From the NCBI RefSeq assembly GCF_003711265.1, contig NZ_CP024634.1:620001-684000 (forward strand): a stretch of DNA of 64,000 nt. Reading direction: 5' to 3'. This document shows, one piece after another, positions 55,201-63,139 of the stretch (positions within the stretch are counted from its first letter, which is position 1; each line of letters opens with the position of its first letter). A model generated the notes under the pieces. It did not search any database, had not been told where the DNA came from, and worked only from the letters and a program-made list of their open reading frames with translations. A program made the translations under genes and the position numbers. This DNA comes from Bathymodiolus thermophilus thioautotrophic gill symbiont (GTDB lineage: Bacteria > Pseudomonadota > Gammaproteobacteria > PS1 > Pseudothioglobaceae).

Positions 55201-56256
55201 GTTGATGGGGCTGCTGTTGATTTATCAGCCATAGCCTCTGGCACAGGTGGTTTTGTTATTCATGGTGAAAGTGCTTGGGATAAAAGTGGTTTCTCAGCCT
55301 CTTCAGCAGGCGATGTGAATGGCGATGGCTTGGATGATTTAATTGTTGGTGCTTCTCAAGCAAACTCCGATGGTAAAAGCAACACAGGTAAATCTTATGT
55401 CGTGTTTGGTAAAGATGATGGATTTGCTGTTAATTTATCAGCCATAGCCTCTGGCACAGGTGGCTTTGTTATTAATGGCGAGAATGCTGAGGATTATAGT
55501 GGCTTCTCAGTTTCCTCAGCAGGTGATGTTAACGGCGATGGTTTGGATGATTTAATTGTTGGTGCTTTTGGGGCAGATCTCGATGGTATAGGCATAGGTA
55601 AATCTTTCGTAATATTTGGCAAAACTGACACAAAAGCCGTTGATTTAGCAGATATTAGCGCTGCTGGAGGCGACATTGCCCATGCAATCGATTTCCAAGG
55701 TGACACTAATGCCGATAAAAACGACACACTAACAGGCACCTCTGTGGATGAGTTGTTTGTTGCCGGTTTAGGTAACGATGTCTTAACAGGTAATGGCGGT
55801 ACCGATGTCTTTAATGCAGGCAAGGGCGATGACACTATTATCATCAATGCGGACAACCTTGCCAAACTCTCCAGCAAGGTACTGAGTAACCATTTACTCG
55901 CTCGTGTTGATGGGGGCGGTAATACCGATACGCTAAAATTAGCAGGCACTGACTTAATTTTAGATCTTACGCAAATAGACAATGGTCGCATTCAAGACAT
56001 TGAAATCATTGATTTAACAGGTTCAGGTGACAATATTTTGAAACTTAATCTTAATGACTTATTGGATATTTCCAGTTCAACCAATGTTCTTAAAGTTATG
56101 GGTGATGCGGGTGATAAAGTTGATATAGAACTTAGTGGCAATGCTTTTATTCAAGGTTCTGCAGAAACAAAGGATGGTGTTACTTATGATATTTATAGCA
56201 ATGCTAACGCCTCCACTGCAAAATTATGGATAGATCAAGATTTAGCGGTGATTTAA
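52222..56256 (+). CDS. Giant RTX/FG-GAP adhesin-like protein, array copy 4 (short stalk)
   Basis: The shortest member, 1344 residues. The N-terminal domain is close to copy 3, with a hydrophobic segment at about 152-168. The stalk is reduced to two Ig-like repeats (ETWQYSVDGG and VTWQYSVNSG) and two cadherin-like repeats, about 470 residues in all. The seven FG-GAP blades start near residue 655 and have the full AGDVNGDGLDDLI core each time. The RTX-type motif (GLGNDVLTGNGGTDVF) and the C-terminal domain are retained, with a few substitutions (for example ending DLAVI rather than DLAVV). Shorter reach but an unchanged head suggests stalk length is the adjustable part. Confidence 0.85.
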   Translation: MQVKTQKQVIALQNKVQKVADQLNEEVIAITKDIQHIQTQTGVAYQLNTKDFDTKKLNLIAKKVGDDLEVALEESVVIFDNYFTICTTDLSCLVSLPTKDGGLYHIVADAFFTLEDGTQVVYFYGEQSIVSTESRGVSADDKQSFFDVITSNIGIAVAVAAIVVIASIGSDNDEESLTFTFADAGGTTNNTTITVSGLKEGETWQYSVDGGASFTDGTNSSFVLREGTYAKNAIQVKQIDAAGNILIVVKNASPIVVDTTNPLFTSEAVVDIEINAEASETVYIATTTDNNTIAYTLENGNQKEKFTINRDTGELKYKHKQTTAHDNDKVTIIATDAAGNETKQLVTVSVKDSVLSTSVIWNNIDNNINIAELAVVTLSGSVAPTNTTFTDLSITSIVFKQNNTIVYVVNIALPVINNNIWALGHDDAWASKLVDGNCTVVVNLSANSGSVTGQGETVVVIDITAPVTPGLNFIDTGLSDDGITKNNTITVGDLEAGVTWQYSVNSGANFIEGEGNSFTLDEGAHAQNTIQIKQTDAAGNVSSVTVNASTIIVDTTDPLFFSTGNVVNVRTNSAVTTTIYDARVVNHTGGNVDEGITYSIKGANASKFSITTDTGIVTYKTMQTVAHNDAITIVATDVAGNESEQSIVVSVKTLLQGFTINGKSAGDESGYSVSSAGDVNGDGLDDLIIGAYKAGSENQAGQSFVVFGKVDGVAVNLSTIVSGTGGFVINGESAGDYSGFSVSSAGDVNGDGLDDLIIGAYKAKNKAGQSFVVFGKADGAAVNLSTITPGTGTGGFVINGDKDETADRIGDYSGFSVSSAGDVNGDGLDDLIVGAYGVDLVDKPQAGQSFVVFGKANGAVVNLSTLNTGGFVINGEKDYDWSGYSVSSAGDVNGDGLDDLIIGAYKAGSDSKNKAGKSFVVFSKIDGAIIDLSTVASDTGTAGFVINGEKSYDGSGFSVSSAGDVNGDGLDDLIVGAYKAENQAGKSYVVFGKVDGAAVDLSAIASGTGGFVIHGESAWDKSGFSASSAGDVNGDGLDDLIVGASQANSDGKSNTGKSYVVFGKDDGFAVNLSAIASGTGGFVINGENAEDYSGFSVSSAGDVNGDGLDDLIVGAFGADLDGIGIGKSFVIFGKTDTKAVDLADISAAGGDIAHAIDFQGDTNADKNDTLTGTSVDELFVAGLGNDVLTGNGGTDVFNAGKGDDTIIINADNLAKLSSKVLSNHLLARVDGGGNTDTLKLAGTDLILDLTQIDNGRIQDIEIIDLTGSGDNILKLNLNDLLDISSSTNVLKVMGDAGDKVDIELSGNAFIQGSAETKDGVTYDIYSNANASTAKLWIDQDLAVI

Positions 56257-56270
56257 CCGCTCTATTGCTT

Positions 56271-56440
56271 GTCTCAGCCAGAGGGCAAAACTTAGCGTTC
56301 AAAGTAATCAGAAAAACTCAGTGTATAATTTGTGTGTTTGATGGCTTAGGTAAAGGGTATTTTGAAAAATGGTGTCATTGGTGATTCCTCTAACATCTTT
56401 TCTGAGTAGGGGCGGTTACAAACCATTCTCTGCAGTTGGG
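56271..56440. repeat. Intergenic module of the giant-gene array, copy E (truncated)
   Basis: Begins TCTCAGCCAGAGGGCAAAACTT after giant gene 4 and matches the first half of the other modules, with a deletion after CTTAGCG. It breaks off after GGTTACAAACC. This marks the right edge of the array. Confidence 0.75.
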
Positions 56441-56475
56441 TTTATCCTCTTGGGACTGGGACTGCTGAGTGTTGT

Positions 56476-56540
56476 TGGAAAAATTGTCAAGTGGGTGAAA
56501 ATGGATTCTTGATGATTATTCATATTTATACAAAGGTCTC
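56476..56540. repeat. Half copy of the 161-bp palindromic element
   Basis: On the minus strand this reads GAGACCTTTGTATAAATATG, then the AATCATCAAGAATCC and ACCCACTTG segments of the full elements, and stops at the centre of the palindrome. A second CTTATACAAAGG follows at 56545-56556. The remainder up to 56692 has no recognised feature. Confidence 0.75.
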
Positions 56541-56692
56541 ATACTTATACAAAGGTTTTATGGGTTACTGTTAGGCCTACAACAGAAGGGTATGATTTGC
56601 ATGCTTGTTCTTTGTTATAGATTGGGTTCAATTTAATGACGATGGCTCAGTTGTTGTTAATATTTATAAAAAAGTAATTTTTGGAGATTGTG

Positions 56693-57451
56693 ATGGATAA
56701 TTTACCTTGTCCCGTCTGTAATGGTACTTGTGAATCATTAGATGTTGTAGATTTTAATAAATCTTGCGAAGAGAGTAGAGGGATATTTCTGCCAATGTCT
56801 GGGCATTCTGTTTATTATTATCTTTGCAATCAATGTAGTTTTTGTTTTGCTCCAGCAATGTATCAATGGTCATTAGATGATTTTTCTAAAAAAATTTATA
56901 ATGATGAATACATAAATATTGACCCTGACTCTCTAAAAACCAGACCAGAGGAAAATGCAAACAATATTAACCAATTTTTTTTAGAAAAGAAAAAAGAAAT
57001 TAGACACTTGGATTATGGTGGTGGCAATGGCTTGTTGAGTGATTTGTTGACAAAACAAGGTTGGGATTCATCAAGTTACGACCCTTTTGTTAATCGCGAT
57101 GTCAATATAAAAAATTTAAAAAAATTTGATTTAATCACTGCTTTTGAGGTGTTTGAACATGTGCCCGATGTTGATAATTTAATGTTAGAACTCAGTACAT
57201 TAATTAAAGAAGATGGCATTGTTTTATTTAGTACATTACTATCTGATGGAAATCTTGAAAAGAATAAGCGCATTAATTGGTGGTATGTCTCGCCTAGAAA
57301 TGGACATATTAGTGTGTTTTCCAAGAACAGTTTGGCTATTCTGGCTAAAAATCACCAATTTAATACGAATAGTTTCTCTGCTGGGTTTCATATTTTGTTT
57401 AAACAAATTCCAAATTGGGCGTCACATATTATTACTGTTGATAAAACTTAA
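56693..57451 (+). CDS. Class I SAM-dependent methyltransferase with N-terminal zinc-binding motif
   Basis: The ATG at 56693 has a GGAG site 6 nt upstream (56683-56686) and gives 252 residues; an in-frame TTG at 56681 is less likely. The N-terminus has CPVCNG and CNQCSF cysteine pairs, typical of small-molecule or sugar methyltransferases of the Methyltransf_23 type. The SAM motif I is HLDYGGGNGLLSDLL (about 104-118), followed by LITAFEVFEHVPDVDNLM and NGHISVFSKNSL. The substrate is unknown; relatives act on glycans and lipids. It stands alone between the adhesin array and dnaE, so a role in surface glycan modification would be speculation. Confidence 0.82.
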   Translation: MDNLPCPVCNGTCESLDVVDFNKSCEESRGIFLPMSGHSVYYYLCNQCSFCFAPAMYQWSLDDFSKKIYNDEYINIDPDSLKTRPEENANNINQFFLEKKKEIRHLDYGGGNGLLSDLLTKQGWDSSSYDPFVNRDVNIKNLKKFDLITAFEVFEHVPDVDNLMLELSTLIKEDGIVLFSTLLSDGNLEKNKRINWWYVSPRNGHISVFSKNSLAILAKNHQFNTNSFSAGFHILFKQIPNWASHIITVDKT

Positions 57452-57713
57452 ATGTTTTGTTTTTCAATCTTATGGTCGGAATTTTTTCTAAAACTAAGCA
57501 TCATATTGATAACTAATCATCTCAGTGTGAGAGGCCATTCTAGCGGAGCCAAGATGGGCTTTATAAAAATTTACAGATGAGTGAAAATGTCATTATGTAA
57601 AAACCTCTTTATTTTAAAATTTTGCCAACTATTCATATTTATGCAAAAGCCTCTATTCATATTTTTTAGTTGTAAAATAGAACTTAAATTACTTTATGCT
57701 TTAGTATTATTAG
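57452..57713. other. Spacer before dnaE with a degenerate repeat end
   Basis: CATATTTATGCAAAAGCCTC (57635-57654) resembles the right end of the 161-bp element, but the matching left half is not clearly present. No terminator or small gene stands out. Confidence 0.4.
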
Positions 57714-60700
57714 ATGTCTACCACCGAATTTGTTCACCTTCATTGTCATAGCGAGTATTCTGTTGAAAACAGTTTGATTCGCATACCTAAATTGGTTGCT
57801 CAAGCGAAAAATTTAGGTTTAAATGCGATTGCATTAACCGATAAGAACAATTTATTTGCTGCTATTAAATTTTATAAGGCAGCAAAGGGTTCTGGCATTA
57901 AACCCATCTTTGGTGCTGAAATTACCCTTCAAGAAGATCAGCAAAATTCCTCTTTATTACTCTTATGCCAAGATCGGCAAGGCTATTTGAATTTATCCGA
58001 ACTGATTTCTTTGTCTTATCAAGGGGGGCAGGGCATGGAGGGTGCAAGTGTCAGCCTTGAGCAGTTACAGCAATACAATCAAGGTTTGATAATGATAGCA
58101 TTACCTGTGCATAGTAATGTGGCACAAGCATTGATTGGGAATCAAATACCTGAAGCGCAAGAAAAAGCGATTGCTTGGCAACAAATGTTTGGCGATCGGT
58201 TTTATTTAGGCCTGCAACGCACTAATCGTGTCCACGATGAGCAACACTTACACCTTTGCATTGAGTTAGGCTTGGCGCTTGATATTCCTATGGTGGCAAC
58301 CAATAATGTGGAATTTTTGGAGAAGGATGAATTTGAGGCGCATGAGGCACGCATTTGTATCTCCCAAGGTGGCTTGTTGGATGATGCGCGGCGTGAAAAG
58401 AATTATTGTGATGACCAGTATTTAAAATCTGGTGAGGAAATGAACACATTGTTTTCCGACTTGCCTGAAGTTATTGCCAATAGTGTTGAAATTGCCAAGC
58501 GTTGCAATGTGCATTTTGAATTAAACAAAAAGAATTATTTGCCAAATTTCCCTGTGCCCGAGGGCTTGACTATGGCAGAATTCTTTTCTCAAGAATCTGA
58601 AACTGGTTTAGAGAAGCGTTTAACGGGGCTTGTTGTTGATAGAAAAGTTTATGATGAGCGCTTAACATTTGAACTTTCAGTGATCAATGAGATGGATTTT
58701 CCTGGTTATTTCTTAATCGTTGCCGATTTCATTCGCTGGTCTAAAGACAATGGCATACCGGTAGGCCCCGGTCGTGGTTCGGGCGCAGGTTCACTGGTGG
58801 CATATGTCTTGGGGATTACTAATGTTGACCCGATTAAACACGAGTTGCTGTTTGAGCGTTTTTTAAATCCTGAGCGGGTTTCTATGCCAGATTTCGATGT
58901 AGATTTTTGCACCGATAGGCGTGATGAGGTTATTGAATATGTGTCGAAAAAATATGGCGCTGAAAAAGTTTCTCAAATCATTACTTACGGCACGATGGCT
59001 GCCAAAGGTGTGGTGCGTGATGTGGGGCGTGTTTTAGGGCATCCGTATGGTTTTAGTGACCGTATTTCAAAATCGATACCCAATGATTTAAAAATTAATT
59101 TGTCACGCGCATTAGGGCGTTTTGCAGACAATGATTCTCAAGAAAATAAAGACAAATGGTTTTCAGAGGAATTAAAACAAAGATACGATTCCGAGGAAAG
59201 CGTTACAGCCTTGCTTGACTTGTCCTTAAAACTAGAAGGTTTGGTGCGAAATGTAGGCACACATGCGGGTGGCGTACTCATTGCACCAAGCAAGATTAGT
59301 GATTTCTGCCCAACTTACAAAGCCAGCGATGAAGACGGTGTGGTTTCACAATTTGATATGAAAGATGTTGAGGCAGTTGGACTGGTTAAGTTTGATTTCT
59401 TGGGCTTGTCAAATTTAACGGTTATTGATAAAACCGTCAAACTTATTCACGCCAAAGGATTGAGCGAAGAATTGATAGATATTGATGCCTTATCGCTAGA
59501 CGATGAAGCCGTGTATAAATTATTGCAAGCTTGTGATACCACCGGTATTTTTCAATTAGAGTCAGATGGAATGCGCGGTTATTTAAAGAAATTACAAGCA
59601 GACTCTTTCGAAGATATCGTTGCAATGCTAGCCCTATATCGCCCAGGTCCACTGGATGCAGGCATGGTAGATGATTATATTAATGTTAAGCATGGCACGC
59701 AAAAAGTGAAATACCCACACCCAATGCTGGAAGGGATTTTGGCACCAACCAACGGCGTATTTTTATACCAAGAACAGGTGATGCAATCTGCCCAAGTAAT
59801 GGCAGGATATTCGTTAGGTGGTGCAGATTTACTTCGCCGTGCAATGGGCAAAAAAATTGCCTCCGAAATGGATGCACAGCGCAGTGTATTTGTCAAAGGT
59901 GCGGCAGAAAATGACATTGACGAGAAAAAAGCCAATGAAATTTTTGATTTGATTGACAAGTTTTCAGGCTATGGTTTTAACAAATCTCACTCCGTAGCAT
60001 ACGCTTATGTCTCCTATCAAACCGCATGGCTAAAATCACATTATCCCGCCGCCTTTATGGCATCTGTACTTTCAAGAATGATGGATGACACAGACAGGGT
60101 CAGCTTTACTGTGAACGAAATTAGAGCCATGACACTCACCATTAAAGGCCCAAGTGTTAATGAATCTTTATATGAATTTAGCATTAAAGATGATGCAACC
60201 ATCATTTATGGTTTGGGCGCAATTAAAGGCGTGGGTGAAGCCTTAGTTGAAGTGCTGGTTGCCGAGCGTGATGCTCATGGCGAATATCAAAATTTATTCG
60301 ATTTCTGTATGCGTATAGAAAAAAGAACACTCAACAAACGCGCACTTGAAGCATTAATTTATAGCGGTGCTTTAGATAAATTTGGCATTGATAGAGCCGT
60401 TCTAATTCAAACTTATCCCAGCGCAATGAAACAAGCAGAGCAACGACAAAACGACCGCTCAAGCGGGCAAAGTGGCTTGTTTGCCGAGGCACAGGGCTGT
60501 CAGGAATATGACATAAATTACGAATCAGCACCGTCATTTTCATTCAGAAGAACCTTGCAGCTTGAAAAGATCGTCATGGGCTATTATTTTTATCAACATC
60601 CCACAGATGAGCATAAAAATGACATGAAATCCCTCAGTGCCACGCTACCCAAAAATCTCACTTTTAGAAACAATAAAGAAGCCCGCGTGCTGGCACTTAT

Positions 60701-61178
60701 CTCCGAAGTGCATTACCGAACCACAAGAAAAGGCAACCAAATGGCATCCATTGTCCTTGAAGATGGTCAAGTGATACTAAACGCCGTCATTTTCTCCAAA
60801 ACACTAGAAACAGAAGGCACCAGCGAGCAGTTAAATATCGATACTGTTGTCATTGCCTCTGGAACCATTGAAAAAGACGATTACCGAGACGGATGGCAAC
60901 TGGTCGTTAATAAAGTTGAAAATATCGACGCAATCAAAGAAAAATACGCCAAAAGTTTCGATATCTTACTCAACCACCAACATTCAAAATTATTTGAACA
61001 ACTTGCCACCACACTTAAGCAAAATCAAGGTCAATGCCCAGTCAGATTGTATTATCAAGTCAAGCAATCCCGAGGCTCCATGTTATTAAACAACGAATAC
61101 TCTGTCAGCCCAAATCAACAATTAGTAGAAACAATCAACGCCCTATTAGGCAACAACACCAGCCGTATTAACTACTAG
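57714..61178 (+). CDS. dnaE: DNA polymerase III subunit alpha
   Basis: Replicative polymerase catalytic subunit. The 1154-residue protein has the N-terminal PHP domain (FVHLHCHSEYSVENS, residues 6-20) and the C-family palm with catalytic aspartates in MPDFDVDFCTDRRDEV (near 393-400). Further conserved blocks are GPGRGSGAGSLVAY, NVGTHAGGVLIAP and YQEQVMQSAQVMAGYSLGGADLLRRAMGKK. A helix-hairpin-helix region, an OB-fold domain (about 1000-1080) and the tau-binding C-terminus follow. The length is typical (about 1160). No clear Shine-Dalgarno precedes the ATG. Its last 4 bases overlap the stop of the convergent downstream gene. Confidence 0.97.
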   Translation: MSTTEFVHLHCHSEYSVENSLIRIPKLVAQAKNLGLNAIALTDKNNLFAAIKFYKAAKGSGIKPIFGAEITLQEDQQNSSLLLLCQDRQGYLNLSELISLSYQGGQGMEGASVSLEQLQQYNQGLIMIALPVHSNVAQALIGNQIPEAQEKAIAWQQMFGDRFYLGLQRTNRVHDEQHLHLCIELGLALDIPMVATNNVEFLEKDEFEAHEARICISQGGLLDDARREKNYCDDQYLKSGEEMNTLFSDLPEVIANSVEIAKRCNVHFELNKKNYLPNFPVPEGLTMAEFFSQESETGLEKRLTGLVVDRKVYDERLTFELSVINEMDFPGYFLIVADFIRWSKDNGIPVGPGRGSGAGSLVAYVLGITNVDPIKHELLFERFLNPERVSMPDFDVDFCTDRRDEVIEYVSKKYGAEKVSQIITYGTMAAKGVVRDVGRVLGHPYGFSDRISKSIPNDLKINLSRALGRFADNDSQENKDKWFSEELKQRYDSEESVTALLDLSLKLEGLVRNVGTHAGGVLIAPSKISDFCPTYKASDEDGVVSQFDMKDVEAVGLVKFDFLGLSNLTVIDKTVKLIHAKGLSEELIDIDALSLDDEAVYKLLQACDTTGIFQLESDGMRGYLKKLQADSFEDIVAMLALYRPGPLDAGMVDDYINVKHGTQKVKYPHPMLEGILAPTNGVFLYQEQVMQSAQVMAGYSLGGADLLRRAMGKKIASEMDAQRSVFVKGAAENDIDEKKANEIFDLIDKFSGYGFNKSHSVAYAYVSYQTAWLKSHYPAAFMASVLSRMMDDTDRVSFTVNEIRAMTLTIKGPSVNESLYEFSIKDDATIIYGLGAIKGVGEALVEVLVAERDAHGEYQNLFDFCMRIEKRTLNKRALEALIYSGALDKFGIDRAVLIQTYPSAMKQAEQRQNDRSSGQSGLFAEAQGCQEYDINYESAPSFSFRRTLQLEKIVMGYYFYQHPTDEHKNDMKSLSATLPKNLTFRNNKEARVLALISEVHYRTTRKGNQMASIVLEDGQVILNAVIFSKTLETEGTSEQLNIDTVVIASGTIEKDDYRDGWQLVVNKVENIDAIKEKYAKSFDILLNHQHSKLFEQLATTLKQNQGQCPVRLYYQVKQSRGSMLLNNEYSVSPNQQLVETINALLGNNTSRINY

Positions 61179-61411
61179 CCGTTAGGCAATGCCTCAAATT
61201 CTTTGCGTTTTAACTCAAACCACTCTTCCATTTTCCCCGGCACCTTCATCAGGGTTTGCATTTTATTCATAGCATTCAAATGCGCTTCATCCTGCTCTTT
61301 AAACATCTCCATCCCATGCTGCTTGCTCATCTCAGCCATTTCCTCAAATGTCTCAGCACAAAATTCTTTTTCACATGCACCACCAAGTTGATTACAGGTC
61401 ATTGTTTTCAT
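61175..61411 (-). CDS. DUF1059-type small protein
   Basis: A 78-residue acidic helical protein starting MKTMTCNQLGGACEKEF and continuing TFEEMAEMSKQHGMEMF, the signature of the DUF1059 family, whose function is not established. Two N-terminal cysteines (C6, C13) and a third (C18) are conserved-looking and could bind metal. It is convergent with dnaE and overlaps its stop by 4 bp. An AAGGAAAA site precedes the ATG. Confidence 0.8.
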   Translation of the reverse strand: MKTMTCNQLGGACEKEFCAETFEEMAEMSKQHGMEMFKEQDEAHLNAMNKMQTLMKVPGKMEEWFELKRKEFEALPNG

Positions 61412-61519
61412 AAAATTTTCCTTTTATTTTTATACTATATATTCTTGCTTTCAAACTCTGCCTATATGCAACTTCTATTTGATCTAATGCATCCATAGTA
61501 GAGGCCACACTTAAACGAT

Positions 61520-62008
61520 TTATCGGCAATTAACAACCATTGTGCCTGCAAAATAATCATGGGCGCAGCGCCTTTTCTTTCCAAAAATTATCAAAACATT
61601 AATGATTGAGAGAGGTGGCCCAATAATGGGAATTTGACCTGTTAAAAAGTAAGTGCCATATCTTTTTAACAGATGTTCTTTGACGCTAAGGCGTTCACCT
61701 GTTAGCGTTACTATTTTTATACCTAAAGCCTTTTTTCCAATTGTTTGCCCTTTGTTTATAAGTAATTTCCCATTTAAGACTATAAAAATTACAATCGAAA
61801 AGATACTCAAAAGCAAGGTATAAGCAATTGATAATGAGGTGGCGTTAGAAATATTATTAAAGCCATCTGTGAAATATATTGCAGGCATTGCAACAATTGC
61901 GATGATTATTGCATCTAGTGTCGACGCCCATAATCGACGCCACCGACTTGCCAAAATTAACTTATTCTCAACATTTTCTTGTAAAGCATTGTGATCTTTT
62001 TCTTCCAT
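61520..62008 (-). CDS. RDD family membrane protein
   Basis: The 162-residue product has the RDD-domain pattern: SRWRRLWASTLDAIII near residues 21-36 (Arg and Asp), a second helix at about 59-79, GQTIGKKALGIKIV, then a C-terminal CAHDYFAGTMVV. The domain occurs in membrane proteins of mostly unknown function; some act as ion or small-solute transporters. Three hydrophobic segments are visible. It stands alone with a GGGGAAA ribosome-binding stretch before the ATG. Confidence 0.85.
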   Translation of the reverse strand: MEEKDHNALQENVENKLILASRWRRLWASTLDAIIIAIVAMPAIYFTDGFNNISNATSLSIAYTLLLSIFSIVIFIVLNGKLLINKGQTIGKKALGIKIVTLTGERLSVKEHLLKRYGTYFLTGQIPIIGPPLSIINVLIIFGKKRRCAHDYFAGTMVVNCR

Positions 62009-62469
62009 GGTTTCCCCTTTTTATAACAAACGATTATTATAGGGACATATTCCCCTATTGAGAGATTAAAAACAACCCCTTGTCTTTATTGTAAGATAAA
62101 AGTTAAAGACTAGGTTGAATACAATTTAGATTGGATTTTAGCAAAATACGACAACAGAAAGTAGGTTAATTATTTAGTAAATGCGTGAAATAATTGGCAT
62201 TATGGGTAATGGGAACGAGGCACAACGCTATAACGAGGATACGATGTGTGCTAACTAGTCTAAGTTTTACAAAAAAATACTTTAATTGCCATTTTTAAAA
62301 ACCATCAGATTTGTCGAAAAAGTTTACATAGAGTTCAACAAACACGCAAAAAAATAAACCACTAGTTGAGGCAGTTAATGACAGAACAAAGGCATTTATT
62401 ATCGCCCAAAAACATCTACGACATCAATCACACCTTTTACCTCTAAATAAAACTTGAAATGAAATGCGA
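62009..62469. other. Intergenic region without a supported gene
   Basis: About 460 bp of AT-rich sequence. Short open stretches (for example at 62378-62446, 22 codons) have no ribosome-binding site or recognisable motif. It may contain remnants of degraded genes, but nothing is assignable. Confidence 0.4.
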
Positions 62470-62485
62470 GCACCCTGTTGGGTGC
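62470..62485 (-). terminator. Possible 3' stem-loop of the 62487-62996 gene
   Basis: GCACCC (62470-62475) pairs with GGGTGC (62480-62485) around TGTT immediately after the stop codon. No T run follows on the minus strand, so it may stabilise the 3' end rather than terminate. Confidence 0.4.
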
Positions 62486-62486
62486 A

Positions 62487-62996
62487 TTAGTACTTTCTAT
62501 AATTATCAAGTGGCAAACCATGTCCACCAGATATTTTAAGTATGTTACAAATTATCTCAAAATATTGAGGCTGAATACCCTCTATTTCCTTATACTCTCT
62601 GTGGTCATTTAACGAGCGAATTGTTCTAAATTGATTCCAAATGCTCCTTTGGGTTATTATTTTATTGACCTCATGATGCTTTTCACAGTCACAAGCTCTA
62701 TATATTTCGATATAATCACTAATTTCTCGGGATTCATCACTGGTAAGTGCTTTGCCATTTATAGTAGATTCAGAGATTACCTTTTTGCTAGAATATTCTC
62801 GGTATAGTAAAACCCTTTTTGAAAATCCATCAGTGCCGATTGAAATCAATAACTGTAATTCATGCCACCGTAATTTTATGATATTCGTTATATGAATATC
62901 ACTCATTATTCCTTTTCTATTTGTGACTCTCACAATTTCGTTAATTTTAAAGTTTGCTATTTCTTTGTATAGGTTATTATCATATTCAATTTTCAA
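62487..62996 (-). CDS. Protein of unknown function
   Basis: A 169-residue protein read from a TTG start at 62996 with a perfect AGGAGG site 6 nt before it, which decides the start. It begins MKIEYDNNLYKEIANF and contains a basic/aromatic second half with SIWNQFRTIRSLND and a glycine-rich end GGHGLPLDNYRKY. No signal peptide or membrane segment. CDCEKHHEVNK (about 101-111) has Cys and His residues that could bind metal. I do not recognise the family. It shares strand with the PIN-like gene upstream, about 140 bp away. Confidence 0.65.
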   Translation of the reverse strand: MKIEYDNNLYKEIANFKINEIVRVTNRKGIMSDIHITNIIKLRWHELQLLISIGTDGFSKRVLLYREYSSKKVISESTINGKALTSDESREISDYIEIYRACDCEKHHEVNKIITQRSIWNQFRTIRSLNDHREYKEIEGIQPQYFEIICNILKISGGHGLPLDNYRKY

Positions 62997-63139
62997 AAAA
63001 TCCTCCTATTATCTAAGAACCCAACGCCGTATAAATGCCAAAAGTTGCAAAGTGAAGCAGTGTAACTTTACTCGTTTCCAAGCAGAGCTTTAGAGATGAG
63101 GAACAAGTGATGTTTTAAATTATCTATTAGATCTATTTG

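Noticed and set aside
33059-55991. Many minus-strand open frames of 60-165 codons inside the four giant genes
   Set aside because: They recur at the same place in each repeat, lack ribosome-binding sites and are shadows of the strongly coding + strand.
56681-56692. TTG start adding MEIV to the methyltransferase
   Set aside because: The GGAG at 56683-56686 would lie inside that extension and is properly spaced for the ATG at 56693.
62330-62450. Possible remnant of a mobile-element protein (segment FVEKVYIEFNKHAKK and a following 22-codon frame)
   Set aside because: The pieces are very short, in different frames and match no motif I can name.
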